Assembly: GCF_000972705.2 (NCBI RefSeq)
Contig: NZ_LATL02000156.1
Coordinates: 1-56,652 of the forward strand
Direction: 5' to 3'
Source: Limnoraphis robusta CS-951
GTDB lineage: Bacteria; Cyanobacteriota; Cyanobacteriia; Cyanobacteriales; Microcoleaceae
DNA: 56,652 nucleotides
Each line of letters opens with the position of its first letter. Within the stretch, counting starts at the first letter, position 1. Under the pieces are notes generated by a model, which saw only the letters and a list, made by a program, of their open reading frames with translations, did not search any database and was not told the origin of the DNA. The position numbers were made by a program, and so were the translations under genes. Positions 1 through 8,454 of the stretch are shown here, piece after piece.

Positions 1-660
1 CCTGAACCCCTTGCCGAAGCGGATATTGCCCCAGATGCCCCCCTCACCAGTCCCCTGGGTGAGTTAGAAGTCGAGGGCGGAGCCGCCAACACCCCCACAG
101 AAACCCCAACAGCCAATGATACAGCCGCTTTGGGTGCAGCAGCCGAGCGATCGCAACCGTCTCAAGGTGCCGTTCCTCAACCCGGAACTGGGGGTTCTCC
201 CTCCGGTTTAGAAGGGTCTTTTGCCGGAATAGGAAGCGGTGAGAGTCCCACAGGTGGGCAAACTCCCGGCACAGGAGATCAGGCGTTTGGCGGTTCACCC
301 TTAGATGGCCGAGGGGGTGAGGCGCCTGGGCGTCCCGATGGGGTCGAGGGGGGGACAGGCAACAGCGCGGGAAATGAGACGGACACGGCTTATGGAGGGG
401 GTGGACGGTTGAGTTGTGTCGATAACTGTGTGCCGCGATATCCTAACAGTCTCCGAGATCAGGGCGTTGAGGGAACGGCAATTGTTCGGGGTTTGGTGGG
501 AACAGATGGTCGAGTTGCTCAATTGGAAATTGTGCAGTCGAGTGGAAATACTGATCTCGATGAAGCTGCGATCGAAGCTGCTTCTCGGATGCGATTTTTG
601 CCTCCCGATGGCGGTGCAAGTCGCCCAGTTCGTTTACCCATTCAGTTTACTTTAAACTAA
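1..660 (+). CDS. TonB-family C-terminal domain protein (5' end missing)
   Basis: The reading frame is open from base 1 to the stop at 658-660, so this is the last 219 residues of a longer protein. The first ~135 visible residues are a low-complexity linker rich in Gly, Pro, Ala, Thr and acidic residues, of the kind that spans periplasm. The last ~85 residues read as a TonB C-terminal fold: a Cys-x3-Cys segment (CVDNC) before PRYPNSLRDQGVEG, then a strand-rich part with DGRVAQLEIVQSSG, and the typical helix DEAAIEAASRMRF followed by P-x-R-x-PIQF near the end. In the family this domain contacts outer-membrane receptors or energises uptake. An N-terminal membrane anchor would lie left of the window. 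A TTG at 130 is an internal codon, not a start. The gene is visibly richer in G+C than the biosynthetic genes that follow. Confidence 0.8.
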   Translation, partial: PEPLAEADIAPDAPLTSPLGELEVEGGAANTPTETPTANDTAALGAAAERSQPSQGAVPQPGTGGSPSGLEGSFAGIGSGESPTGGQTPGTGDQAFGGSPLDGRGGEAPGRPDGVEGGTGNSAGNETDTAYGGGGRLSCVDNCVPRYPNSLRDQGVEGTAIVRGLVGTDGRVAQLEIVQSSGNTDLDEAAIEAASRMRFLPPDGGASRPVRLPIQFTLN

Positions 661-695
661 CAAAAAATTGCAGTTTATCAAAAAATTAATTAGCC

Positions 696-1724
696 ATGTT
701 TCGTTTTATCTATTTATTAATTATTACACTTTTATTTTGGGGAGTTACTGTTAAGGCAGCCGAAATTAAAACCCCAGATGGAACTCGTTGTCAAGGGGAA
801 GTTAGTAATGGTAAATTAAACGGAAAAGGAGTCTGTGAATATCCAAATGGTGCAAAATATGAAGGAAATTTTTCAGAGGGAAAACCTGAAGGAATTGGGG
901 TTTATACGTTTGCGGATGGCGGTCGCTATGAAGGGGAATTTTTAGCGGGTGAATTTAACGGAAAAGGAGTCTGGGAATTTGCCAATGGCGATCGCTATGA
1001 AGGGGAAGTTGTAACGGGTGCATTTCAAGGTCAGGGTGTGTTTATTTCGGCGAATGGCGCTCGTTATGAGGGAGAATTTAACGCCGGATCACCTAGCGGA
1101 AAAGGGGTTTATATTACACCCAATGGCGATCGCTGTGAAGGTGAGGTGAAAGACGGTCAACTCAATGGTCAAGGCGTTTGTGGATATTCCTCTGGAAACC
1201 GTTATGAAGGGGAATTAGTTGGGGGTCGCCGCCAGGGTAAAGGGGTTTATGTCTTGGCGAATGGCGATCGCTATGAAGGACTATTTAATAACGGACAATT
1301 TCAGGGAAAAGGGACTTATACTTATGCCGAAGGCGGACAGTATCAAGGAGAATTTAGCGACGGACAATTTCAGGGTCAAGGTGTGCGAGAATATTCTAAT
1401 GGTAATCGCTATGAAGGAGAATTTCAAGCAGGAAAACCTCAAGGACAAGGGGTATTAACTTTTGCCAATGGTAATCGTTATGAAGGGGAATTTAAAGACG
1501 GTCAAATTAGCGGCAAAGGGGTTTATACGTTTGCCAATGGCGATCGCTGTGAAGGGGAACTTCAAGCAGGCAATTTTAACGGTCAGGCTGTTTGTAAATA
1601 TGCTGATGGCGATCAATATCAAGGGGAGTTTAAAGACGGGAAAAAACATGGCAAAGGAACCTATGTTTATGCAGACGGTACTCGTGTAGAAGGAACCTGG
1701 GAAAACGGTCAATTTCAGGAGTAA
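696..1724 (+). CDS. Exported MORN-repeat protein
   Basis: 342 residues. A hydrophobic N-terminus (MFRFIYLLIITLLFWGVTVKA) looks like a Sec signal peptide cleaved after about residue 21. The rest is an uninterrupted array of thirteen 23-residue MORN units plus a partial fourteenth. Each unit follows the pattern R-Y-E-G-E-F-x2-G-x3-G-x-G-V-Y-x-F-x-N-G-D. Units 1, 6 and 12 alone carry Cys at unit positions 2 and 17, where the others have Tyr or other residues; no other Cys occurs in the mature protein. MORN arrays form elongated beta-hairpin rods that bind lipid or protein partners. Here an extracytoplasmic role is likely, but the function is unknown. Several units contain the HIP1 octamer at the codons for GDRY or GDRC. 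It starts 35 bp after the TonB-domain gene, so co-transcription is possible. Confidence 0.85.
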   Translation: MFRFIYLLIITLLFWGVTVKAAEIKTPDGTRCQGEVSNGKLNGKGVCEYPNGAKYEGNFSEGKPEGIGVYTFADGGRYEGEFLAGEFNGKGVWEFANGDRYEGEVVTGAFQGQGVFISANGARYEGEFNAGSPSGKGVYITPNGDRCEGEVKDGQLNGQGVCGYSSGNRYEGELVGGRRQGKGVYVLANGDRYEGLFNNGQFQGKGTYTYAEGGQYQGEFSDGQFQGQGVREYSNGNRYEGEFQAGKPQGQGVLTFANGNRYEGEFKDGQISGKGVYTFANGDRCEGELQAGNFNGQAVCKYADGDQYQGEFKDGKKHGKGTYVYADGTRVEGTWENGQFQE

Positions 1725-1834
1725 TTGTATTAATTTGACCCTTGGATTAAGGTTTATCAGATGAATCAATTTTCCTTGCTTAAATAAAAGGATTATGCTA
1801 AACTTTTTTAAGAATTTTTATCAAAAATAAACCC

Positions 1835-1894
1835 GTAGGGGCGGGTTCCGCACTCATGTATAGTTCAAGCAGACAAGCTGAATAAACCCGCCCT
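1835..1894. repeat. Dispersed palindromic element, copy 1 (GGGGCGGGTT...AAACCCGCCCT)
   Basis: The ends are near-perfect inverted repeats: GTAGGGGCGGGTTCCG on the left and TAAACCCGCCCT on the right, with ~30 bp between. The same arrangement occurs at 28592-28652 with identical arms but an unrelated core, so this is a dispersed hairpin-forming element. It sits between the MORN gene and the NRPS operon and could act as a bidirectional terminator. It is the only distinct structure I see in the 234-bp gap. Confidence 0.7.
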
Positions 1895-1958
1895 GTTTGG
1901 GGTTCTGTACTGATATAAACCTACTTTTTTCCAAAATTAATGACATTCAATCTTAATT

Positions 1959-4900
1959 ATGAAATCAATTGACGAATTTTTATTAGACCTGTATCGTTTG
2001 GATGTCAAACTATGGGTCGAGGGTGCAGACAAAAATACAAATCTAGAAAAACGGTTACGGTTCAGTGCGCCAGAAGAACTATTAACCGATGATTTAATTC
2101 ATCAACTCAAGCAACGTAAAAGCGAAATTATCAGCTTTATTAGTCAAGTTCAGCAGTCTGTTCAAAGTCCGTTAGAAGCCATTCAACCCGTCTCCCGTCA
2201 ACAAAATTTACCCCTTTCTTTCGCTCAACAGCGACTTTGGTTTTTAGAACAACTTCAACCCGATACAGCAACTTATACCATTCCCAGTGCAGTCCGTTTA
2301 ACTGGAGAATTAAATATTGAGTTGTTTGAAAAAAGCCTCAATGAAATCATCCGAAGACACGAGATATTACGCACCAACTTTATTATACAGGATGGTCAAC
2401 CCGTTCAAGTGATTTCCCAAAATGCTACTCTAAAAACTCATTCACTTAATTTACAACATTTAGACCCAACAAAACAAGAAACAGAAGTCATTCGTTTACT
2501 CAGTGAAGAAACACAAAAACCCTTTAATTTAGCCAAAGATTTATTATTAAGAGTCACCTTATTAAAACTCGATCAAGCCGAATTTGTGGTGTTATTAACA
2601 ATGCACCATATTATTTCCGATGGTTGGTCAATGGAAATTTTTATCCGAGAACTCGTCACAATTTACACGGCATTTTGTGAGGATAAACCCTCACCCTTAC
2701 CCGAATTATCCCTGCAATATGCAGACTTTGCAGTTTGGCAACGTCAGTGGTTACAAGGCGAAGTTTTAGAGAAACAACTCTCCTATTGGAAACAACAACT
2801 CCAGGGAACCTTACCCGTTTTGCAACTTCCCAGCGATTTTCCCCGGAGTCGAGTTCAAAGCTTTCGAGGAGACAATCAAACCTTTGTAATTTCTGAAGAT
2901 TTAACCCAGAAAATTAAGGCTATAAGCCAAGCAGAAGGGGTTACTTTATTTGTTATATTATTAGCAGTATTTAACGTCTTACTTTACCGTTATACAGGTT
3001 TAGAAGATATTATCGTTGGTTCTCCCGTTGCGAATCGTAACCGGAAAGAAATAGAAGGATTAATCGGCTTTTTTGTAAATACCTTAGTCTTGCGAAATTC
3101 TTTAAAAGGAAACCCAACCTTTCGAGAGTTTCTTCAGCGTGTTAAAAAGACAACTTGGGAAGCCTACGATCATCAAGACTTACCCTTTGAAAAACTGGTT
3201 GAACAACTCCATCCCGAACGCGATCTCAGTTATAACCCTTTATTTCAAGTTAAATTTAGACTTGAAAATGCACCCCAAAATGAGTTTAAATTACCCGGTT
3301 TAAGTTTAACTTCTCTCAAACAAACAAACCCAACTGCTAAATTAGATTTAAGTTTAGATATCTATGAAACCTCATCAGAATTAGTCGGGGGGTTTGAATA
3401 CAACCAAGATTTATTTAAAGCAGAAACAATTTCTCGTCTGGTTGAACATTTTCAAACCTTATTAGAAGAAATAGTTAAAAACCCAGATAAACGAATTGGT
3501 GAGTTATCCCTATTAACCCCCAGTGAACAGCATCAAATTTTCAAAGCTTGGAACCAAACACAGAAAAACTATACAGAACATTTATGCTTTCATCATCTGT
3601 TTGAACAGCAAGTTAATCAAACTCCCGATGCTATTGCTTTAATTTTCCAAGATGAACAATTAACCTATCAAGAAGTCAATAGACGCAGCAACCAACTCGC
3701 CCATTATTTAATCAAAAAAGGAGTCAAACCCGAAGTAAAAGTCGGGATTTGTTTTGAGCGTTCTTTTGAGATGATTATCGCCCTTTTAGGCATCTTTAAA
3801 GCGGGGGGTGCTTACCTACCCTTGGATGCAAATTATCCCGCAGAACGACTCGCCTACATGGTAGAAGACTCACAAATTTCAGTCTTATTAACTCAATCTC
3901 ATCTGTCTATTTCTCAAACCTCAGATTTAGATGTTATTTGTTTAGATAAAGACTGGAATATTATCAGTCAAGAAACCCCAGAAAATCCCCAAGTTTCAGT
4001 TTCACCGGATAACCTCGCTTATCTTATTTATACTTCCGGTTCAACCGGACTTCCCAAAGGCGTTTTAATTCAACATAGCGGGTTAGTCAACCTCACAGAA
4101 GACAAAATTCGCGTTTGTCAAGTTCATTCTGATAGTTGTGTTCTTCAGTTCTTTTCCTTTAGCTTTGATGCGTCTATTCCAGAAATCATCATGGCGTTAG
4201 CAAGTGGAGGAAAACTCTGTTTAGCACCCGTTGAAACCTTACTCCCCGGACAAGATTTATTAACACTTTTACGCGAAAAAAATATTACCCATATTACCAT
4301 TACTCCCTCTGCATTAGCCGCAACTCCTTTTGAAAATTTACCTGCTTTAGAAATGGTGTTAGTCGGAGGCGAAGCGCCTAGCGTTGATTTAATTGAAAAA
4401 TGGTCAAAAAATCGCCGTTTTATTAACGCTTACGGGCCAACAGAAGTCACCGTTAATGCAAGTATGGTTGAGTGTGGAAATGGTTATTCAAATCAACCCA
4501 CAATTCGCCCCAGTACGAACAAACAACTTTATGTTTTAGATGCTAATTTACAACCTGTTCCTGTTGGGGTTTTAGGTGAACTTTATATCGCCGGAGTTGG
4601 GTTAGCGCGAGGTTATTTAAACCAACCGGAAAAAACCGCACAGACGTTTATTCCTAATCCTTTTTATTCGCCCTCTGAGTTTGAGAATACTTCAAATCGT
4701 TTGTATAAAACGGGAGATTTAGCGGGTTACTTACCGGATGGAAGTATTAAACTCTTTGGACGGGTTGATCATCAAGTTAAAATTAGAGGTTTTCGCATAG
4801 AACCAGGAGAGATAGAAGTTTTATTAAATCAGTATCCTCAAGTTAGAAATAGCGTTGTTATTGTTCAAGAAGAACCCGGAAAAGATAAAAGATTAGTGGC

Positions 4901-5387
4901 TTACTTTGTGGTGAATTCAGGCATCAATTTAACCTCAAAAGAACTGCGAAACTTCCTCAAAGAAAAGTTACCAGAATACATGATTCCTAGCAGTTTTGTT
5001 GAATTGGAAACCATACCCCTAACTCCCAATAGAAAAGTTGATCATCAAGCCTTATCAAACCTCTATCAAGAACCTTCAACCTCAGAAGAATTTGTTGCAC
5101 CCCGCAATGCTACAGAAGAAATATTAGCCGATATTTTTGCAAAAGTCCTTGAAGTTGAACGAGTCGGAATTTATGATGACTTTTTTGAGTTAGGCGGACA
5201 TTCATTGTTAGCCACTCAATTAATCGCTCAGTTATTACCTAGATTTCCCGTTCATATAACTGTAATCGACTTGTTTGAAGCATCCAACGTCGCCAGTTTA
5301 GCAGAATTGTTGCAGAAAAAACAGACAATCAATAAATTACAAACCCCTGTAGAAACCGAAGAAGAACGAGAAGAAATCGAATTTTAA
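1959..5387 (+). CDS. Single-module NRPS: TubC docking - C - A - PCP
   Basis: 1142 residues. Residues 1-65 resemble a TubC-type N-terminal docking domain (EFLLDLYRLDVKLWVEG; then LIHQLKQRKSEIISFI), so the module receives its acyl donor from another protein. The condensation domain (~75-510) has the active motif HHIISDG at 216-222 and looks LCL-like. The adenylation domain (~525-1030) has YTSGSTGLPKG, FDAS, AYGPTE, YKTGD and the A10 Lys in NRKVD. Aligned without gaps to GrsA, the specificity residues read D-A-P-T-L-G-A-V-N-K. Positions 1, 2, 4, 7, 8 and 10 fit the DAxTxxAVxK pattern of Phe/Tyr pockets, so an aromatic substrate is inferred. The PCP motif GGHSL places the phosphopantetheine on Ser1082. 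There is no thioesterase; release is probably by the reductase encoded 2 bp downstream. An MbtH-like gene lies further down the same block. Confidence 0.93.
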   Translation: MKSIDEFLLDLYRLDVKLWVEGADKNTNLEKRLRFSAPEELLTDDLIHQLKQRKSEIISFISQVQQSVQSPLEAIQPVSRQQNLPLSFAQQRLWFLEQLQPDTATYTIPSAVRLTGELNIELFEKSLNEIIRRHEILRTNFIIQDGQPVQVISQNATLKTHSLNLQHLDPTKQETEVIRLLSEETQKPFNLAKDLLLRVTLLKLDQAEFVVLLTMHHIISDGWSMEIFIRELVTIYTAFCEDKPSPLPELSLQYADFAVWQRQWLQGEVLEKQLSYWKQQLQGTLPVLQLPSDFPRSRVQSFRGDNQTFVISEDLTQKIKAISQAEGVTLFVILLAVFNVLLYRYTGLEDIIVGSPVANRNRKEIEGLIGFFVNTLVLRNSLKGNPTFREFLQRVKKTTWEAYDHQDLPFEKLVEQLHPERDLSYNPLFQVKFRLENAPQNEFKLPGLSLTSLKQTNPTAKLDLSLDIYETSSELVGGFEYNQDLFKAETISRLVEHFQTLLEEIVKNPDKRIGELSLLTPSEQHQIFKAWNQTQKNYTEHLCFHHLFEQQVNQTPDAIALIFQDEQLTYQEVNRRSNQLAHYLIKKGVKPEVKVGICFERSFEMIIALLGIFKAGGAYLPLDANYPAERLAYMVEDSQISVLLTQSHLSISQTSDLDVICLDKDWNIISQETPENPQVSVSPDNLAYLIYTSGSTGLPKGVLIQHSGLVNLTEDKIRVCQVHSDSCVLQFFSFSFDASIPEIIMALASGGKLCLAPVETLLPGQDLLTLLREKNITHITITPSALAATPFENLPALEMVLVGGEAPSVDLIEKWSKNRRFINAYGPTEVTVNASMVECGNGYSNQPTIRPSTNKQLYVLDANLQPVPVGVLGELYIAGVGLARGYLNQPEKTAQTFIPNPFYSPSEFENTSNRLYKTGDLAGYLPDGSIKLFGRVDHQVKIRGFRIEPGEIEVLLNQYPQVRNSVVIVQEEPGKDKRLVAYFVVNSGINLTSKELRNFLKEKLPEYMIPSSFVELETIPLTPNRKVDHQALSNLYQEPSTSEEFVAPRNATEEILADIFAKVLEVERVGIYDDFFELGGHSLLATQLIAQLLPRFPVHITVIDLFEASNVASLAELLQKKQTINKLQTPVETEEEREEIEF

Positions 5388-5389
5388 CC

Positions 5390-8300
5390 ATGATAATTTC
5401 ACACCAAACAAACCCAGTCTATCTTAAACCCAATGTCATCATTGAACCGCTCTTTAATCAGTGGTATGCTTGGTCTTATTTAATACCACCTGCAACAGCA
5501 GCTTTTTATGTGGCTAATTCTCATCTGAAAATCCTAGAATCATTTATTGCGGCGTCTCAAGTTCATCAAGATGCGTTAAAAAATCCAGCAATGCGAGGGG
5601 CGCCATTTATTAACTATGATGAAAGTCGGTTAGATGAACTTAAAGCGTTATGGGAAACAACAAAAGATAAATTAGCCGGACTGTTAGAGTTAGAACAAGC
5701 AATTAAAGACCTAGAAAAACTGTTAAGAGAGGAAGCAAAAGGCTATTCTCTAGAACCGCTTTATCAACAAGTTCCTGAAGCTTTAAAAGGATATGTTGAG
5801 TTAGTTTATGATGCTCAAAATACCCCTTCAATTCGATTGATAGAAGGACTGTTATACCGAAGTCAATATTATAATCCAGCGTTTCAAAGTGTAGCATTAT
5901 CTTTAGGAAATATTGATCAACGTTCTTTTGTACTCAGTACCCCCCGTTTACCTGATGAAAATTCTCTACATTTAAACCTCTCATTTGCAGATAAACGACT
6001 CGATAAACTCGTTCAGATGAGAGAAAAACCGCAAGCTTATCAAGACATTTTAAACTTGCTAGAAATTCCACCTCAAAATGAACCGTTATTTACTTCTTTA
6101 TTTACAGAAACTCCTCCCTCTTCTCAACCCAAATATCAAGGAAATGATGTGAGAGTGCGTTATTTTGGTCATGCTTGTATTTTAATTGAAACTGAAGATA
6201 TTAGTATTTTATGTGATCCTTTAGTGAGTTATCACACTCTCGATGGAATTTATCGTTACAGTTATGCAGATTTACCCCCAACGATTGACTATGCTTTAAT
6301 CACACATAATCATCAAGATCATGTGATGTTTGAAACTCTGTTACAGTTACGATATAAAATCAAAAATATTATCGTTCCTAAAAGTAGTAAAGGTGTACTA
6401 ATTGATCCCTCTTTGAAGTTAATTTTACAACAAATTGGCTTTACGAACGTTATAGAAATTGATGAATTAGAAGTGATAGACATTCCCCAAGGTGAGATAG
6501 TTAGTTTACCCGTTTTGGGCGAACATGGTGACTTAAATATTGCAGCAAAAACAGCTTATTTAATCCAAGTTAAAAATCGTTCTATTTTGTGTGCGGCTGA
6601 CTCTAATAATATCGAACCTCAACTTTATCAACATCTCTCAAGCTTAATAAAAAGACTCGATATTTTGTTTATTGGAATGGAATGTGAAGGCGCACCTTTT
6701 ACTTGGGCTTATGGTTCGTTACTCACTCAATCTATCCCTAGAAAAATTGCCCAAACTCGCCGACTTGATGGTTCAGATAGTCACAAAGCTATTAAACTTA
6801 TCAATCAATTAAACCCTCAACAGGTTTATATTTATGCGATGGGACAAGAACCCTGGCTAACTTTTATTACCTCAATTCAATATACCCCAGAATCTAAACC
6901 GATTTTAGAATCTAATAAAGTGATTGAATATTGCCAAAGTAAAAATATTATGAGTCAGCGTTTGTTTGGTTCCCAAGAAATTCTTTTACAAGCCAATTCA
7001 GAAAGTGCGGTTAATCTCAATTTTTCGGTTAGTTATTCTCATCAAGAATTACACCAACCGATTTCTGAGTTTTTATCAAAACTGAGTCAGTTAGATATTA
7101 AAATCTATACAGAAGGTGATATCCTCCGATGTAACGCTCCGAAAGGAGTGCTAACGTCTACGATGAAAACACAATTGAAAGAACGTAAACCCGAAATTAT
7201 TAACTATCTGAACACTCAAAATCAGCATAAAATAACATTAGATTATCTAAAAGCAGAAGCAACATTAGATGAAAGTATTTATCCTCAAAATCCTGTGATT
7301 GTAGGAAATCAACCTAAAACTATTTTATTAACAGGTGCAACAGGTTTTTTAGGAAGCTTTTTACTCAACGAACTGCTACACAAAACAGAAGCTAAAATCT
7401 ATTGTTTAGTTCGCAGTGAACAACCTGAACTCACAGAAGATAAGCTCAAAAATGTTCTCAAGTCTGCTTCTCTGTGGGATGAGTCATTCAAACCTAGAAT
7501 TATCCCCATTAGAGGAGATTTATCACAACCTATTTTCGGTTTATCTTCTGAGCAATTTCAGCAATTAGCAGATGAAATAGATGTCATTTATCATAACGGC
7601 GCTTGGGTACATCACGCTTCCCCCTATTCACTTTTGAAGCAAACTAACGTTTTAGGAACCCAAGAAATTTTACGATTAGCTTGTCAATCTAAAACCAAAC
7701 CTGTACATTTTATTTCAAGCGTTAGTGTGTTTAACTTTAACGAATATTCTCAAGTTAAAGTGATTAATGAACAGGATGATTTAGAAATCGGAGAAGTTCC
7801 CAACGGTGGCTATTCTCAAAGTAAATGGGTAGCGGAAAAATTAGTTAAAATTGCAGCACAACGAGGACTTCCTAGCAGCATTTATCGCATAGGGCAAATA
7901 TCTGGAAGCAGTCAAACAGGCTACTTTAACAATAACGATTTTCTCTATCGATTAATGTTAGGTTATATCCAACTCGGTAGCGCACCGGAAGGAGAAATGT
8001 TATTAGACATAATACCTGTTGATTATGCAAGTAAAGCCCTTGTTCATCTCTCACAAAAGCAGGAATTTATTGGAAAAGCATTTCATCTCATTCATCCTCA
8101 ACCTGTTTCATCAAATCTACTGTTTGAACAACTGGGTTTAATGGGTTATCCCATTCAAAGAATCCCCTATCAACAGTGGTACAGCAAACTGTTAGAGATA
8201 GCAAAACGTTCACCCGAACACCCCCTTTATCCCTTAGTTTCGCTGTTCTCACCAACCTCCTCTCAAAAAGCAAAGGAAAAATCAATGAATCTAAAATTAA

Positions 8301-8410
8301 ACTGTCAAAATACAATCAAAGGTTTAGCCGAAACATCAATCACTTGTCCCCCGATTGATGCTAACTTGCTCAAAACCTACATCTCTCAATTAGTTCAAAA
8401 AGTGAATTAA
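5390..8410 (+). CDS. CmlA-like diiron beta-hydroxylase fused to TubC-type docking segment and thioester reductase
   Basis: 1006 residues, starting 2 bp after the NRPS stop. Residues 1-245 match the size and position of the N-terminal domain of CmlA, the enzyme that beta-hydroxylates a PCP-bound arylalanine in chloramphenicol synthesis. Residues ~246-540 are a metallo-beta-lactamase fold with H306-x-H308-x-D310-H311, E378 and D404. The spacings 72 and 26 agree with the CmlA iron ligands as I recall them (H305, H307, E377, D403). A further candidate ligand is H465. Residues ~558-612 resemble the TubC docking domain of the NRPS next door. Residues ~640-1006 are a short-chain-dehydrogenase-type thioester reductase with TGATGFLGSF and Y808-x3-K812. 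Proposed role: hydroxylate the PCP-bound residue, then release it with NADPH as aldehyde or alcohol. The domain assignment is firm; the hydroxylase activity is inferred from homology, and the order of events is a guess. Confidence 0.85.
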   Translation: MIISHQTNPVYLKPNVIIEPLFNQWYAWSYLIPPATAAFYVANSHLKILESFIAASQVHQDALKNPAMRGAPFINYDESRLDELKALWETTKDKLAGLLELEQAIKDLEKLLREEAKGYSLEPLYQQVPEALKGYVELVYDAQNTPSIRLIEGLLYRSQYYNPAFQSVALSLGNIDQRSFVLSTPRLPDENSLHLNLSFADKRLDKLVQMREKPQAYQDILNLLEIPPQNEPLFTSLFTETPPSSQPKYQGNDVRVRYFGHACILIETEDISILCDPLVSYHTLDGIYRYSYADLPPTIDYALITHNHQDHVMFETLLQLRYKIKNIIVPKSSKGVLIDPSLKLILQQIGFTNVIEIDELEVIDIPQGEIVSLPVLGEHGDLNIAAKTAYLIQVKNRSILCAADSNNIEPQLYQHLSSLIKRLDILFIGMECEGAPFTWAYGSLLTQSIPRKIAQTRRLDGSDSHKAIKLINQLNPQQVYIYAMGQEPWLTFITSIQYTPESKPILESNKVIEYCQSKNIMSQRLFGSQEILLQANSESAVNLNFSVSYSHQELHQPISEFLSKLSQLDIKIYTEGDILRCNAPKGVLTSTMKTQLKERKPEIINYLNTQNQHKITLDYLKAEATLDESIYPQNPVIVGNQPKTILLTGATGFLGSFLLNELLHKTEAKIYCLVRSEQPELTEDKLKNVLKSASLWDESFKPRIIPIRGDLSQPIFGLSSEQFQQLADEIDVIYHNGAWVHHASPYSLLKQTNVLGTQEILRLACQSKTKPVHFISSVSVFNFNEYSQVKVINEQDDLEIGEVPNGGYSQSKWVAEKLVKIAAQRGLPSSIYRIGQISGSSQTGYFNNNDFLYRLMLGYIQLGSAPEGEMLLDIIPVDYASKALVHLSQKQEFIGKAFHLIHPQPVSSNLLFEQLGLMGYPIQRIPYQQWYSKLLEIAKRSPEHPLYPLVSLFSPTSSQKAKEKSMNLKLNCQNTIKGLAETSITCPPIDANLLKTYISQLVQKVN

Positions 8411-8454
8411 AAACAACTCTAACAAACAATTTATTCGGAGTGAAAATTACAATT

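Noticed and set aside
5390..7055. Simple lactonase or hydrolase reading of the metallo-beta-lactamase domain
   Set aside because: The ~245-residue N-terminal domain, the E378/D404 spacing and the NRPS context fit CmlA-type diiron hydroxylases better than UlaG-like lactonases.
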